A DNA stretch of 8,870 bases from Acidobacteriaceae bacterium (GCA_030838305.1 JAUTWY010000173.1:1-8870); one strand, 5' to 3'; shown: positions 1 to 7,209, counted from the first letter of the stretch. Made by a program: numbers and translations. Notes: generated by a model not told the origin, from the sequence alone.

Positions 1-1
1 C

Positions 2-1747
2 TTGAGCACTGCCGAAAGCTACTCTCGTCCAATCCCAATTCTCGCCATCGTGCTGGTTGCGCTGGCTATTCACGGGCCCTTGCTGCTGATGCAGTTGCCT
101 GCGGGCTCGTTTGATGCGAACTTTCACATGTTTTTCGCATCGCATTACGCCCATCACTGGTTCAATCCCTGGAACGAAAAGTGGTTTGGCGGATTTTCGC
201 AAACGACTTACCCGCCCCTGACCCATCAGTGGATCGCCCTGCTGTCAAACGTGGTTGGCCTAAAAATGGGCTACATGCTGGTGCAGTTGATCGCAGTGCT
301 GCTGCTGCCAATCGGCGTATTCCGATTCGCCAGAATTTGGGTAGAGGATCGCGCGGCGAGCTACGCCGCATTGGGCAGTGTTTTTCTAGGGGCCCTGGCT
401 TTTCTGGTCTATCAAGCGGGTCAGTTGGCAACGGTTTCGTCGGCGGCGCTATATCTAAACGCGTTGCCGTATTTTTATGAGTGGATGACGGAGGCCCGTG
501 GCCGGGCTTTGCTCAAGGGAATCGCGATCAGCTTGTGTGCCGCCGCCGCCCATCACGTTACCCTCATCTTCGGTTTGGTTCTGTTTGCGGGCCCTGTGCT
601 TTGGACGGCTTATCTGGATGCACGGGATGAACGGGTGTCTGGTTCGGTGGCCGGGGTGTTGTCGCGAGCCGTAGTCTTCGGGGTGGCCGTGGGCGCGGGG
701 GTCGGCCTGGTGCTGTTGCCCTATTGGTTGGCCATCATCCAACATCCCATTCACCAGATTCCAATCCCTCACGACAGCCGTGCCAATTTTCTGCTCAATT
801 CCATCACCGCCGTTAACTATTTCGTGATTCCCTACGGAGCCTTGATCCTGGCGTTGCCTTTCATTCTGATTCGAGGAGCCGGTTCCAGCCGCTTGCGGCC
901 GCTGTTGATCGGCTTCTGGCTCACTTTGATTTTCGGGCTCGGGGGCACTACGCCCTTGCCAAGATGGCTGCTTGGCCGCGCGTTTGAGATTTTGACCTTT
1001 GAACGCTTTACCTTCTGGGCTACGCTGTTGGCGATGCCCATCGTGGGCATCCTAGCGGCCGAGCTTCTCGATCGCTACCGGAACCAGGCAGCCGTGGGCC
1101 TATCCTTGGCAGCCGTGGCTACCTTGGGCGCCGCTCTAGCCTGGCTCACGGTGAATCCGTTTCGGTCGAGGACTTCGACTGACGTGCAGCCTGTGATCAC
1201 TTTCCTGAATCGCGACGGCCACGATGCGTACCGCTACATCACCTTGGGGTTCGGTAGCGACCTCTCCAAGGTTTCTACCTACACCAGCGCAGGCAGCGTT
1301 GACGGAGACTATAACTCTGCGCGCCTCTTGCCCGAGATGACGCACTACGGTTCAGCGCAGCTCACCAATGCCAAGTTCTATGGCTCCGCGGGCATGGCCT
1401 CGCTGCGCGCCATGCTGGAACACGCGAACCGCTACGGCCTGAAGTATATTTTCGTCCGCGACATGTACTACGAGCCGCTGCTGACCTTTGTGGGATGGCG
1501 AAAGATCGAGACTTTCGGCAGTGGTGAGATCAGCGCATGGTCGAAGGATGACGTGCCACCCGCCCATAAAATTGAGTCTGACGCGGTTCCCGCTCCGTGG
1601 CAAGGTTTGCTATGGGGAATATTGCCGATCGGGGTAAGCTTCCTCGCGATTTTCCTTGAACTACTATTGCCCGAGCGGCGCCGGGTGCCGGTCGCTGCGG
1701 GAATGTCGGTCCATGCCGGGCATTCAGAACAGCATTACGTGGCCTGA
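2..1747 (+). CDS. Polytopic membrane protein, GT-C / PTPS-related family-like (possibly 5'-truncated)
   Basis: The 581-residue product is a multi-pass inner-membrane protein. A first membrane segment lies at about residues 10-32. It is followed by an extracytoplasmic loop with D38, H42, a W-N-P-W stretch (54-57) and a Y-P-P-L motif (70-73). Many hydrophobic segments follow to about residue 385, then a soluble region (about 385-530) and a last membrane segment (about 535-560). An acidic residue just after the first helix and the YPPL loop are typical of GT-C-type transferases and the '6-pyruvoyl-tetrahydropterin synthase-related' membrane family. Such proteins are thought to transfer sugars from lipid-linked donors, but donor and acceptor cannot be read here. 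The first usable codon is TTG at base 2, at the window edge, so the true start may lie upstream. The next gene starts 8 nt after its stop, which suggests an operon. Confidence 0.8.
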   Translation: MSTAESYSRPIPILAIVLVALAIHGPLLLMQLPAGSFDANFHMFFASHYAHHWFNPWNEKWFGGFSQTTYPPLTHQWIALLSNVVGLKMGYMLVQLIAVLLLPIGVFRFARIWVEDRAASYAALGSVFLGALAFLVYQAGQLATVSSAALYLNALPYFYEWMTEARGRALLKGIAISLCAAAAHHVTLIFGLVLFAGPVLWTAYLDARDERVSGSVAGVLSRAVVFGVAVGAGVGLVLLPYWLAIIQHPIHQIPIPHDSRANFLLNSITAVNYFVIPYGALILALPFILIRGAGSSRLRPLLIGFWLTLIFGLGGTTPLPRWLLGRAFEILTFERFTFWATLLAMPIVGILAAELLDRYRNQAAVGLSLAAVATLGAALAWLTVNPFRSRTSTDVQPVITFLNRDGHDAYRYITLGFGSDLSKVSTYTSAGSVDGDYNSARLLPEMTHYGSAQLTNAKFYGSAGMASLRAMLEHANRYGLKYIFVRDMYYEPLLTFVGWRKIETFGSGEISAWSKDDVPPAHKIESDAVPAPWQGLLWGILPIGVSFLAIFLELLLPERRRVPVAAGMSVHAGHSEQHYVA

Positions 1748-1749
1748 GG
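1745..1749 (+). promoter_or_regulatory. Ribosome binding site overlapping the upstream stop codon
   Basis: TGAGG contains the stop codon of the membrane-protein gene and ends 6 nt before the ATG at 1756. It fixes that start and suggests translational coupling between the two genes. Confidence 0.5.
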
Positions 1750-1755
1750 CATCCA

Positions 1756-2889
1756 ATGAAATTTACTCTGCCAATCATTCTCGTAGTGGGAACTGCCGTA
1801 CTCATGGTGCTCGCCTTGTTGGGAGCGGGACAACCACGGGGCACAGTCGGAATCGCAGCCGGTCCCGCGGTGTACACGCCGAAAGCCAGCTCTCCGGAGC
1901 AAGCGGCCAAGAATCTTCTGACGGATGTGCAGCGACGGAACTGGGATCGCGCGTTCGCCGCAGTCTCGAAAAGCAGCGCTACTGACAAGCAATCATTCAT
2001 CCAGGACTGGACCGGTTCCAACGGGAGTTTGCGATCATTCTCGGCGCTCGAAGGTTTTGATTCACGGCCGCTGCACATCACCGCTAACGACGCTCAGATG
2101 CGAGTGCGCCTGCATTGGACGACCCCGGTCGGTCCCATCGAAGATGTTCGCGACCTCCATTGGGTGCGCGAGGGCGATGTCTGGAGAGCTCTGTGGCCGA
2201 AGGTTCAGATTCCCAATGTGCCGGCACAAGTGATTCCGGTTACGTACTTGCGCTGGGATCTTGTGACGGGCGGCGCAAACGACGAGTGGGGAGCGAAGAA
2301 CGTTGATTCACCGCATGTCCGGATCACCTCCATGAATGCAGTGGACTCCGCCGAAGGCGCTGTCGTGATGGGAGAAGTTGTAAATGAGGACACGGTTCCG
2401 GCTTTTGTGAATGTGAATGCCACCCTGCTGGATGGCGCGGGCAGTGCCATTGATGAGGAGAGCAGCTTTGACAAGATCGATCACATTCTTCTTCCCAAGC
2501 AGGTGACGCCGTATCGCATCGACTTTCCCAATATCAGTTTGAAGAGTGTGAAGAGCGTGCGCATGGACCAGAAAGCGACGCTGGTTCCTGCCTCAGCCGA
2601 TCCTGTCATCGGAGTAATGAATCAGAAGATCGAGGCTGATGTGCAGGGAAAAAGCGTTCTGCATGGAGATCTCTTCAATCAGAGCGGGCAAACGGTCAAC
2701 ATTTCGCATGTGATTGTGAGTTTCTACGACAACAACGCCAAGGTCGTATGGGTAGCAGACGGATATGTGGATCGTGCTCTGCTGCCACAATCTTCGGAGC
2801 CGTTTGCGGTCGAGATTCCCCGTTCTGTCGCATCCAAGGTACAGAACTTTCACGTGGTGGTTGACCATTACAGTTTGGGCAGGTCGTAA
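1756..2889 (+). CDS. Membrane-anchored protein with NTF2-like region and two FxLYD-like domains
   Basis: The 377-residue product has an N-terminal hydrophobic helix (about residues 4-24) with little positive charge, so it is probably a membrane anchor or uncleaved signal. Residues about 45-150 (S-P-E-Q-A-A-K-N-L, then alternating strands ending W-V-R-E-G-D-V-W-R-A-L-W) look like an NTF2/DUF4878-type fold. Two repeats follow, about 185-277 and 282-372. Each has the pattern 'G-x-[VL]-x-N-x(4-6)-V-x-[IV]-x-[VA]-[ST]-[LF]-x-D' and later a 'L-[LP]-x-x-x-x-x-P-[YF]-x-[IV]' turn, resembling FxLYD-like beta-sandwich domains of bacterial surface proteins. No catalytic residues are apparent, so a binding or scaffolding role in the envelope is inferred. 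The gene lies between the membrane-protein gene and a secreted Ig-like protein gene, 8 nt and 1 nt away. Confidence 0.75.
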   Translation: MKFTLPIILVVGTAVLMVLALLGAGQPRGTVGIAAGPAVYTPKASSPEQAAKNLLTDVQRRNWDRAFAAVSKSSATDKQSFIQDWTGSNGSLRSFSALEGFDSRPLHITANDAQMRVRLHWTTPVGPIEDVRDLHWVREGDVWRALWPKVQIPNVPAQVIPVTYLRWDLVTGGANDEWGAKNVDSPHVRITSMNAVDSAEGAVVMGEVVNEDTVPAFVNVNATLLDGAGSAIDEESSFDKIDHILLPKQVTPYRIDFPNISLKSVKSVRMDQKATLVPASADPVIGVMNQKIEADVQGKSVLHGDLFNQSGQTVNISHVIVSFYDNNAKVVWVADGYVDRALLPQSSEPFAVEIPRSVASKVQNFHVVVDHYSLGRS

Positions 2890-2890
2890 C

Positions 2891-3754
2891 ATGCGCCTGA
2901 TTTTCCTACTTTGCGCGGCCCTGTGCGTGGCGGGGTTTTCGATGGTGTCGTGGGCGCAGGATCTCCGCGTTCCTGCTTCAGTTACCGCGGGAGATGACGC
3001 GACTATTTCAACCACGGGCCGCGGCAAGGCAACGTTTTATCTGTTGGGTCCCGGCGTCTCGCGCAAGAACGATGTGAGTCTTGGAGAAGAAATCCATCTG
3101 CCGGGCCAGGAGTTGCGAAATGCGGGCGACTATTTGGCTCTGGTGTGCTCTGACAGTTGCCACAGTGGCACTTTTTACGTCGTTGCCGCGAAGCCGGCAA
3201 CTCTCACTTTTCTGGTGCACCCGTCGCGAGTTCCAGTCGGGCGAGGCGACGCCTTAAGTGGGGTCGCCTTTCCATTTGATCAATTTCGCAATCTCGTTTT
3301 AGCGCCGGCGACGATCAACTTCCAACTGATGGCAGGGGACAAGCCGCTATTCTCGCGGCCGGTTCGTACTCAAAACGGAGTGGCCTGGTTTCGGACCGCC
3401 TCGGGCAAGTCTGCCGGCATGGTCGAAGTCATCGCTTCCGTCAATGATCTGACCGCGCGGCGTGCGGTGCAACAAGTTGCTTCGGAGCCTTGCAACCTGC
3501 GCATTACGGGACAACGCATACCGATTGGGATCTTGGTTCAGACCGAACCAGTTCACGATTGCGCCGGAAATGTCGTGCCGGATGGCACGATTGTTACTTT
3601 CTCCGCCACTGAAGCAAACGGGAAAAGCACTGTCGACGCGCCGGTCAAGCAGGGTGTGGCGCGGGCTCAGATTGCGGCGCAAGGCGCAGCCGTTATATCG
3701 GTAGCTTCCGGCGTAGTGATGGGCAACGAGCTTCGCATCGGAGCGAAACCATGA
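2891..3754 (+). CDS. Secreted Ig-like (Big_1/invasin-like) repeat protein of unknown function
   Basis: I place the start at the ATG of 2891, one base after the preceding stop. An AGG lies 7 nt upstream, and this start gives a clean Sec signal peptide: R2, a hydrophobic core, and S-W-A before a probable cleavage at residue 22/23. An in-frame ATG at 2765 lies inside the upstream gene and would bury the signal. The mature part of the 287-residue protein has an N-terminal beta domain (about 25-100) containing a C86-x3-C90 pair. Two Ig-like segments follow, about 101-197 and 200-287. The last carries D-C-A-G-N-V-V-P-D-G-T-I-V-T-F-S, a pattern common in Big_1/invasin domains. C201 and C224 could form a disulfide. 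No enzyme motif is visible. It is the third gene of the tight cluster and overlaps the next gene by 4 nt. Confidence 0.75.
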   Translation: MRLIFLLCAALCVAGFSMVSWAQDLRVPASVTAGDDATISTTGRGKATFYLLGPGVSRKNDVSLGEEIHLPGQELRNAGDYLALVCSDSCHSGTFYVVAAKPATLTFLVHPSRVPVGRGDALSGVAFPFDQFRNLVLAPATINFQLMAGDKPLFSRPVRTQNGVAWFRTASGKSAGMVEVIASVNDLTARRAVQQVASEPCNLRITGQRIPIGILVQTEPVHDCAGNVVPDGTIVTFSATEANGKSTVDAPVKQGVARAQIAAQGAAVISVASGVVMGNELRIGAKP

Positions 3755-4305
3755 TCCGCACGGTCAAATTCGCAGCGTGTCTTCGCAACGGTGTACGGCT
3801 GGCGGCGATGTTCGCTTGGATCTTTACTTCGATCTGCGGCGTGGCGCCCGCAGCGTATGGGTCTGACGCGGCGGTCCAGATACAGTTCGATGCCAGTAAA
3901 TCCACCCCCCGAGCGGTTGAGAACTTAACGGAGCGTGGAATCCTGCGGGATTATCGCTTTGCGTGGACCAGTATTGCCCAAGCCCTTGAGCTCAATACCC
4001 TGGATCCATTAGAGGGGCCTTTCGCAGGAGCGGCGAAGCAGTTGCTCAGGGAGACGGTTGTCGGCCAGCAGCACTCCGGCCTCAGCCGGCAGTATGTGGA
4101 CCAGAGCCACCGACTGGAAGCGGTGTTTTACGCGCCAGAGGGCGACGTCATGGAATTGCACGATACCGCAGAGTATGAGCTGCGGATTTCCGATGGCGGA
4201 AAAATCATTCATGACGAGCACGTCGTCATGCACTACGTAGTACTGATGACGCCGGGCGCCGATCGTTGGGTGATTCGACAACTGCAGGCAGTGCCACAGT
4301 CTTGA
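3751..4305 (+). CDS. Small exported protein of unknown function, possibly NTF2/IMS-like
   Basis: The start codon overlaps the stop of the previous gene (ATGA), with GGAG at 3740-3743, 7 nt upstream. The 184-residue product begins with basic residues and a hydrophobic stretch (about 17-36) ending A-A-Y-G, a plausible signal peptide. The rest has helical segments (F-A-W-T-S-I-A-Q-A-L; F-A-G-A-A-K-Q-L-L) and then strands (H-R-L-E-A-V-F-Y-A-P-E-G-D; Y-E-L-R-I; V-V-M-H-Y-V-V-L-M-T-P-G-A-D-R-W-V-I-R-Q-L-Q). The helices-then-curved-sheet order recalls NTF2-like/IMS-type domains. That is a fold-level guess from pattern only, and I do not recognise the family. Its role is probably tied to the three genes before it. 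Confidence 0.7.
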   Translation: MIRTVKFAACLRNGVRLAAMFAWIFTSICGVAPAAYGSDAAVQIQFDASKSTPRAVENLTERGILRDYRFAWTSIAQALELNTLDPLEGPFAGAAKQLLRETVVGQQHSGLSRQYVDQSHRLEAVFYAPEGDVMELHDTAEYELRISDGGKIIHDEHVVMHYVVLMTPGADRWVIRQLQAVPQS

Positions 4306-4308
4306 TTT

Positions 4309-4321
4309 GGGTGCAACACCC
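4309..4321 (+). other. Short hairpin after the four-gene cluster
   Basis: GGGTG and CACCC form a perfect 5-bp stem with a CAA loop, 3 nt after the stop of the small exported protein gene. No T-run follows, so it does not meet the pattern of an intrinsic terminator, although its position at the operon end is suggestive. Confidence 0.3.
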
Positions 4322-4399
4322 GGTCGATCCTCCTCCCCAAGCGCCAACCGTAGCGTTTCCCAGAGCATCCTAATCATGGTGTAGGAAGGCCGAGAGAAT

Positions 4400-4403
4400 G
4401 GAG
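4400..4403 (+). promoter_or_regulatory. Ribosome binding site supporting a TTG start
   Basis: GGAG ends 7 nt before TTG 4411. The nearby ATG at 4398 is in another frame, and the ATG at 4376 meets a stop after two codons. TTG 4411 is therefore the best start for the lipoprotein gene and produces a complete lipoprotein signal. Confidence 0.5.
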
Positions 4404-4410
4404 TCGATAC

Positions 4411-5406
4411 TTGTCGAAGGCGTTACTTACTTTTTGTCTAGCGTGTTTCGTGGTGGCGGGCGGGTGCACAACCAGCGGCGTCCATCGCACTCTAAAGCAG
4501 AGCGGGCTGTCGCCGGCGCTTTCTCCTAAGCTTCTCGCAGTTTACATGCCATGGTTTGGAGACCACAGCCACATGGATGTGGGCTACTCCAGCCAGGATC
4601 CCCCTCTTCTCCGCAAGCAAATTCAGCAGGCCCGCCGCATGGGCATCGCTGCCTTCGTAGTCGACTGGTATGGCGAGAGTCGTCCTTACTCGGATCACAA
4701 TTTCGCTCTGCTGCAGGAAGCGGCGAGTGAGAGCCACTTCCAGGTTGCCCTTCTTTACAACGAGGCGGAAGACCAAGACTCGGAGGCCACGGACAGCGCC
4801 ATTGCGGCTTTCGATAAAGCCTACGCGCAGTATTTTGGTCCCTCCGCGAAGTACCGCGACGCTTACCTCACGTATGACGGCCGGCCCATGATCTTTATCT
4901 TTCCCAAGAGCGGGCACATTGATTGGAACCGGGTGCGCCAGCACTTCAGCAGCTGGGATCGGCAGCCTCTCCTGATCTATAAGGATGAGCCGGCCTCACA
5001 GTTCGCCAATGATTTCGCAGGTTCTTACGCGTGGGTTCAGCCCGGCCCCGGCGGATGGGCGCCTGATGGCAGCAACTGGGGCGAGAAGTATCTCAAGAAT
5101 TTCTACAACACGATGAAAAACAAGCATCCCGACAAGATCGCCATCGGAGGCGCCTGGCCAGGTTTCGACGACTCGGCTGCCAAATGGGGGCTGAATCGCC
5201 ACATCCAGCGCGGATGCGGGAAAACGCTGGACGAAACCATGAGTGTTTACCGCCAGTACTACGACAGTTCTAGCCCACTTCCATTTCTTTTGCTCGAAAC
5301 CTGGAATGACTACGAAGAAGGGACTGCCATAGAACGGCAGCCGGCCAACAATTGCGGCACTGGAAACGCAAGCTCGGGCAAACCCATCTGGCAAGGGCCG
5401 GGGTAA
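4411..5406 (+). CDS. Probable lipoprotein glycosidase, GH99/GH71-like
   Basis: The 331-residue product starts with K3, a hydrophobic core and V-A-G-G-C19, a plausible though not ideal lipobox (A rather than L at -3), so it is probably lipid-anchored outside the cytoplasm. The domain begins L-L-A-V-Y-M-P-W-F-G and continues with G-I-A-A-F-V-V-D-W-Y-G, as in (beta/alpha)8 proteins of the GH99/GH71-like group. Residues 296-308 read E-T-W-N-D-Y-E-E-G-T-A-I-E, matching the C-terminal active-site segment of that group. GH99 endo-mannosidases have two catalytic glutamates in an N-E-W-H-E motif; here the first is aspartate (D300) and the second is kept (E303). T-W-N-D-Y is also seen in GH71-type proteins. 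Cleavage of an alpha-linked glycan is inferred and the substrate is unknown. The gene stands 105 nt after the four-gene cluster, so it may have its own promoter. Confidence 0.75.
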   Translation: MSKALLTFCLACFVVAGGCTTSGVHRTLKQSGLSPALSPKLLAVYMPWFGDHSHMDVGYSSQDPPLLRKQIQQARRMGIAAFVVDWYGESRPYSDHNFALLQEAASESHFQVALLYNEAEDQDSEATDSAIAAFDKAYAQYFGPSAKYRDAYLTYDGRPMIFIFPKSGHIDWNRVRQHFSSWDRQPLLIYKDEPASQFANDFAGSYAWVQPGPGGWAPDGSNWGEKYLKNFYNTMKNKHPDKIAIGGAWPGFDDSAAKWGLNRHIQRGCGKTLDETMSVYRQYYDSSSPLPFLLLETWNDYEEGTAIERQPANNCGTGNASSGKPIWQGPG

Positions 5407-5430
5407 GGATCTGTCCTTAACAACCAGATC
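5404..5430 (+). other. Two overlapping, mutually exclusive inverted repeats after the glycosidase gene
   Basis: TAAGGA (5404-5409) pairs with TCCTTA (5414-5419) around a TCTG loop. GATCTG (5408-5413) can instead pair with CAGATC (5425-5430) across 11 nt. Neither is followed by a T-run, so a terminator is not supported. Such short repeats can arise by chance. Confidence 0.25.
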
Positions 5431-5493
5431 GCTGATTTACACATCGAAAGTAGGCCAAACGTTATTTTGCCAGTCGAGCGGCTGCACGGACGG

Positions 5494-6627
5494 ATGAAAA
5501 GCATGGACGGCGCGAAAAACTCTAGTAGATGTCTCACCCTCCTTTCTCAACTTCTTCTCGGAGTTGAGAGAAGTGACGGGGCAGAGTCTAACGCCGGCTG
5601 GGTTCCACGGCGCGATTGCACGGACGCGATCGCGGCTAGTGTTGCCAGCTTTGGACCTCCTGATTTTGGCGAGCTCTGGGGCCTCGCAGCCTCCCATCAC
5701 GTGGTCATGCGCGCCTTCCCGGAGTTACATCGCACAATGGTGGCGCAGGGGAATCAATGGGCCGAATCAGTCGATCGTGCAATGGAGAAGGAGCGGGCTC
5801 GGATTGAGCATGCATTGTCTTTCTTGTCTCCTATTTGCGAGGCACTGAGAGATGTGGGCAACGTGGTTGTCATTAAGTCTCTCGATCACTGGCCGGACTT
5901 GGGAAGCGATTTGGATCTGTACTCCAGTGCGGCGAGCGCCGATGTCGTCGCCATCATGCGCGACCGCTTCCAGGCGCGCCTGGAAGAACGGAGCTGGGGC
6001 GACCGGCTGGCCAACAAATGGAACTTCGTTGTTCCTGCTTTGCCTGAACTCGTGGAAGTGCACGTGGGGCGGTTGGGTCAAACCGGAGAACAAGTCACGG
6101 TTACGGACTCTCTGGTGAGGCGAGCCGGTACCGCACAATTGGGCGGATATAGCTTCCCCGTCCCCGCGCCGGAAGACCGTTTGATTATCAGTACCCTGCA
6201 GCGAATGTATCGTCACTTTTATCTGCGGCTGTGTGACGTAGCAGATACCGCCCAGCTCGTGGAATCGGGTGCGATTGATTATGGCTATCTCAAGTCATTG
6301 GCTCGATCGGCGGGCCTTTGGGATGGCTTGGCCACCTACCTGGTAACGGTGGCGGGATATGTCAAGTCCTATCGTGGAGATAATCTGCCGCTGCCCTCTC
6401 TGGTGAACGATGCCGCGCGATTTGGCAACGAACTGGTTAGCTTCCGTCGAAAATTCCTCCGAATTCCGATTTTCCCGCAAGCGGCGAAGCTCTACGCTTC
6501 CGAATGGACGAGGCTTTTGCTAAACGGGGAACTCCGGAGCACGCTCCGCCTCACCCTGCTGCCTCCGCTGGCTGCCGCAGCCGCCCTGGAATTCAAATTT
6601 ACCGGCACAGATAAAGGAATTTGGTGA
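5494..6627 (+). CDS. Nucleotidyltransferase family protein (NTP_transf_5-like)
   Basis: From the first ATG (5494) the product has 377 residues. TTG 5467 and ATG 5503 are alternatives in the same frame. None has a well-placed Shine-Dalgarno, so the start is uncertain by about 10 residues. The key segment, about residues 115-133, reads V-V-V-I-K-S-L-D-H-W-P-D-L-G-S-D-L-D-L-Y. The G-S-D-L-D core (127-131) matches the metal-binding hG[GS]-Dx[DE] signature of the polymerase-beta-type nucleotidyltransferase fold, and the preceding K fits the 'uncharacterised nucleotidyltransferase' group (PF14907). The remainder is mostly helical, with P-A-P-E-D-R-L-I-I-S-T-L-Q-R-M-Y-R-H-F-Y resembling the conserved second half of that group. 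No signal peptide is seen, so it is cytoplasmic. Members often lie in exopolysaccharide loci, which fits the glycosidase gene upstream, but their substrate is not established. Confidence 0.75.
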   Translation: MKSMDGAKNSSRCLTLLSQLLLGVERSDGAESNAGWVPRRDCTDAIAASVASFGPPDFGELWGLAASHHVVMRAFPELHRTMVAQGNQWAESVDRAMEKERARIEHALSFLSPICEALRDVGNVVVIKSLDHWPDLGSDLDLYSSAASADVVAIMRDRFQARLEERSWGDRLANKWNFVVPALPELVEVHVGRLGQTGEQVTVTDSLVRRAGTAQLGGYSFPVPAPEDRLIISTLQRMYRHFYLRLCDVADTAQLVESGAIDYGYLKSLARSAGLWDGLATYLVTVAGYVKSYRGDNLPLPSLVNDAARFGNELVSFRRKFLRIPIFPQAAKLYASEWTRLLLNGELRSTLRLTLLPPLAAAAALEFKFTGTDKGIW

Positions 6628-6630
6628 TTC

Positions 6631-6671
6631 CGGTAGGGATACCGTATCGGCTGCTCAGGAGTTTACCGTAT
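6631..6671 (+). promoter_or_regulatory. Repeat-rich segment before the first receiver gene
   Basis: CGGTA and TACCG (6631-6644) form a 5-bp hairpin with a GGGA loop. It is interleaved with the palindrome GATAC-C-GTATC (6638-6648). The octamer TACCGTAT occurs at 6640-6647 and again at 6664-6671, 24 bp apart. It lies between the nucleotidyltransferase stop and a possible promoter, so it could be a regulator binding region. No protein can be named. Confidence 0.3.
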
Positions 6672-6699
6672 TGTGAGCACGATAACAGCGCTCTATGGT
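6671..6699 (+). promoter_or_regulatory. Possible sigma-70-type promoter for the first receiver gene
   Basis: TTGTGA (6671-6676) and TATGGT (6694-6699) are 17 bp apart and each match 4 of 6 consensus positions. If this promoter is used, the ATG at 6695 lies inside the -10 box and cannot be the start. The AAGG at 6701-6704 would then be at or just before the transcript start, which weakens this reading. It is tentative. Confidence 0.3.
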
Positions 6700-6712
6700 T
6701 AAGGTCAGACTA

Positions 6713-7168
6713 ATGCTGGGAAACTCATCTTTGCCGACTGAAATGGAAGAAAAGCGACCCTTGGTCCGAATTCTGGTGGTCGACGATAACCCGGCGGTTC
6801 GCCACTACCTTCGGGCTCTGCTTGAACAGCAGAGCACCTGGCAGGTATGCGACGAAGCGCGAACCGGGGGCGAGGCGATCCAGAGAGTAAGAAAAAATCC
6901 GCCCGACATGATCTTATTGGACTTCCAGATGCCCGATCTGAATGGGCTTGACGTTGCCAGGCAAATATCGGGAATCTTTCCTGAAATTCCTATCCTGATG
7001 GTCACGATTCATTTATCGAAACAGCTTGCCGAGGAGGCTCGCCGGGCGGGAATTCGCGGTGCTTGCGCAAAATCGGATGTCGGCTCCATCGTTGAGGCCG
7101 TGGACGCACTTTTGCACGCGGGAACTTACTTTCCTCACTTTCCGCCCGTAAGTTCGATGGGCGATTAG
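6713..7168 (+). CDS. Stand-alone response regulator receiver protein
   Basis: I favour the ATG at 6713 because AAGG lies 8 nt upstream; ATG 6695 (6 residues longer) and ATG 6743 are alternatives. The 151-residue product is one CheY-like receiver domain with all phosphorylation residues: acidic pair D24-D25, phosphoacceptor D70 in L-L-D-F-Q-M-P-D-L-N-G, T98, and K120 in C-A-K-S-D. The alpha5 region (V-E-A-V-D-A-L-L-H-A-G-T-Y-F) resembles NarL-type receivers, but the protein ends soon after with no DNA-binding or enzymatic domain. It probably acts as a phosphate shuttle or sink, or signals by protein contact (inference). No histidine kinase is in the window. It lies upstream of a second receiver gene and a full NarL-type regulator. 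Confidence 0.88.
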   Translation: MLGNSSLPTEMEEKRPLVRILVVDDNPAVRHYLRALLEQQSTWQVCDEARTGGEAIQRVRKNPPDMILLDFQMPDLNGLDVARQISGIFPEIPILMVTIHLSKQLAEEARRAGIRGACAKSDVGSIVEAVDALLHAGTYFPHFPPVSSMGD

Positions 7169-7180
7169 GGTACTATTCCC

Positions 7181-7209
7181 TTGACCACCGCTTCCGCAAA
7201 AGATACAGG
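7181..7209 (+). promoter_or_regulatory. Possible promoter overlapping a palindrome
   Basis: TTGACC (7181-7186; 5 of 6 consensus positions) is followed after 17 bp by TACAGG (7204-7209; only 3 of 6). The weak -10 would lie inside the left arm of the inverted repeat at 7203-7220, an arrangement expected of a regulated promoter. It would leave a leader of about 170 nt before the second receiver gene. Confidence 0.3.

Noticed and set aside
1530..2081. 183-codon minus-strand open frame
   Set aside because: It is antisense to the end of the membrane-protein gene and the start of the next gene, with a composition-driven R/P/A-rich product and no recognisable domain. Both plus-strand genes are well supported.
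2765..2890. Upstream in-frame ATG that would extend the Ig-like protein by 42 residues
   Set aside because: It would overlap the preceding gene by 125 bases and hide a clean signal peptide that starts at 2891 with a proper ribosome site.
4309..4321. Intrinsic terminator at the end of the four-gene cluster
   Set aside because: The stem is only 5 bp and no T-run follows, so it is kept as a hairpin only.
6670..6687. Resemblance to the E. coli lac operator (TTGTGAGCACGATAACA)
   Set aside because: It has an extra base and changes at the centre, no LacI-type gene or sugar operon is nearby, and the organism is distant from enterobacteria. Treated as chance.
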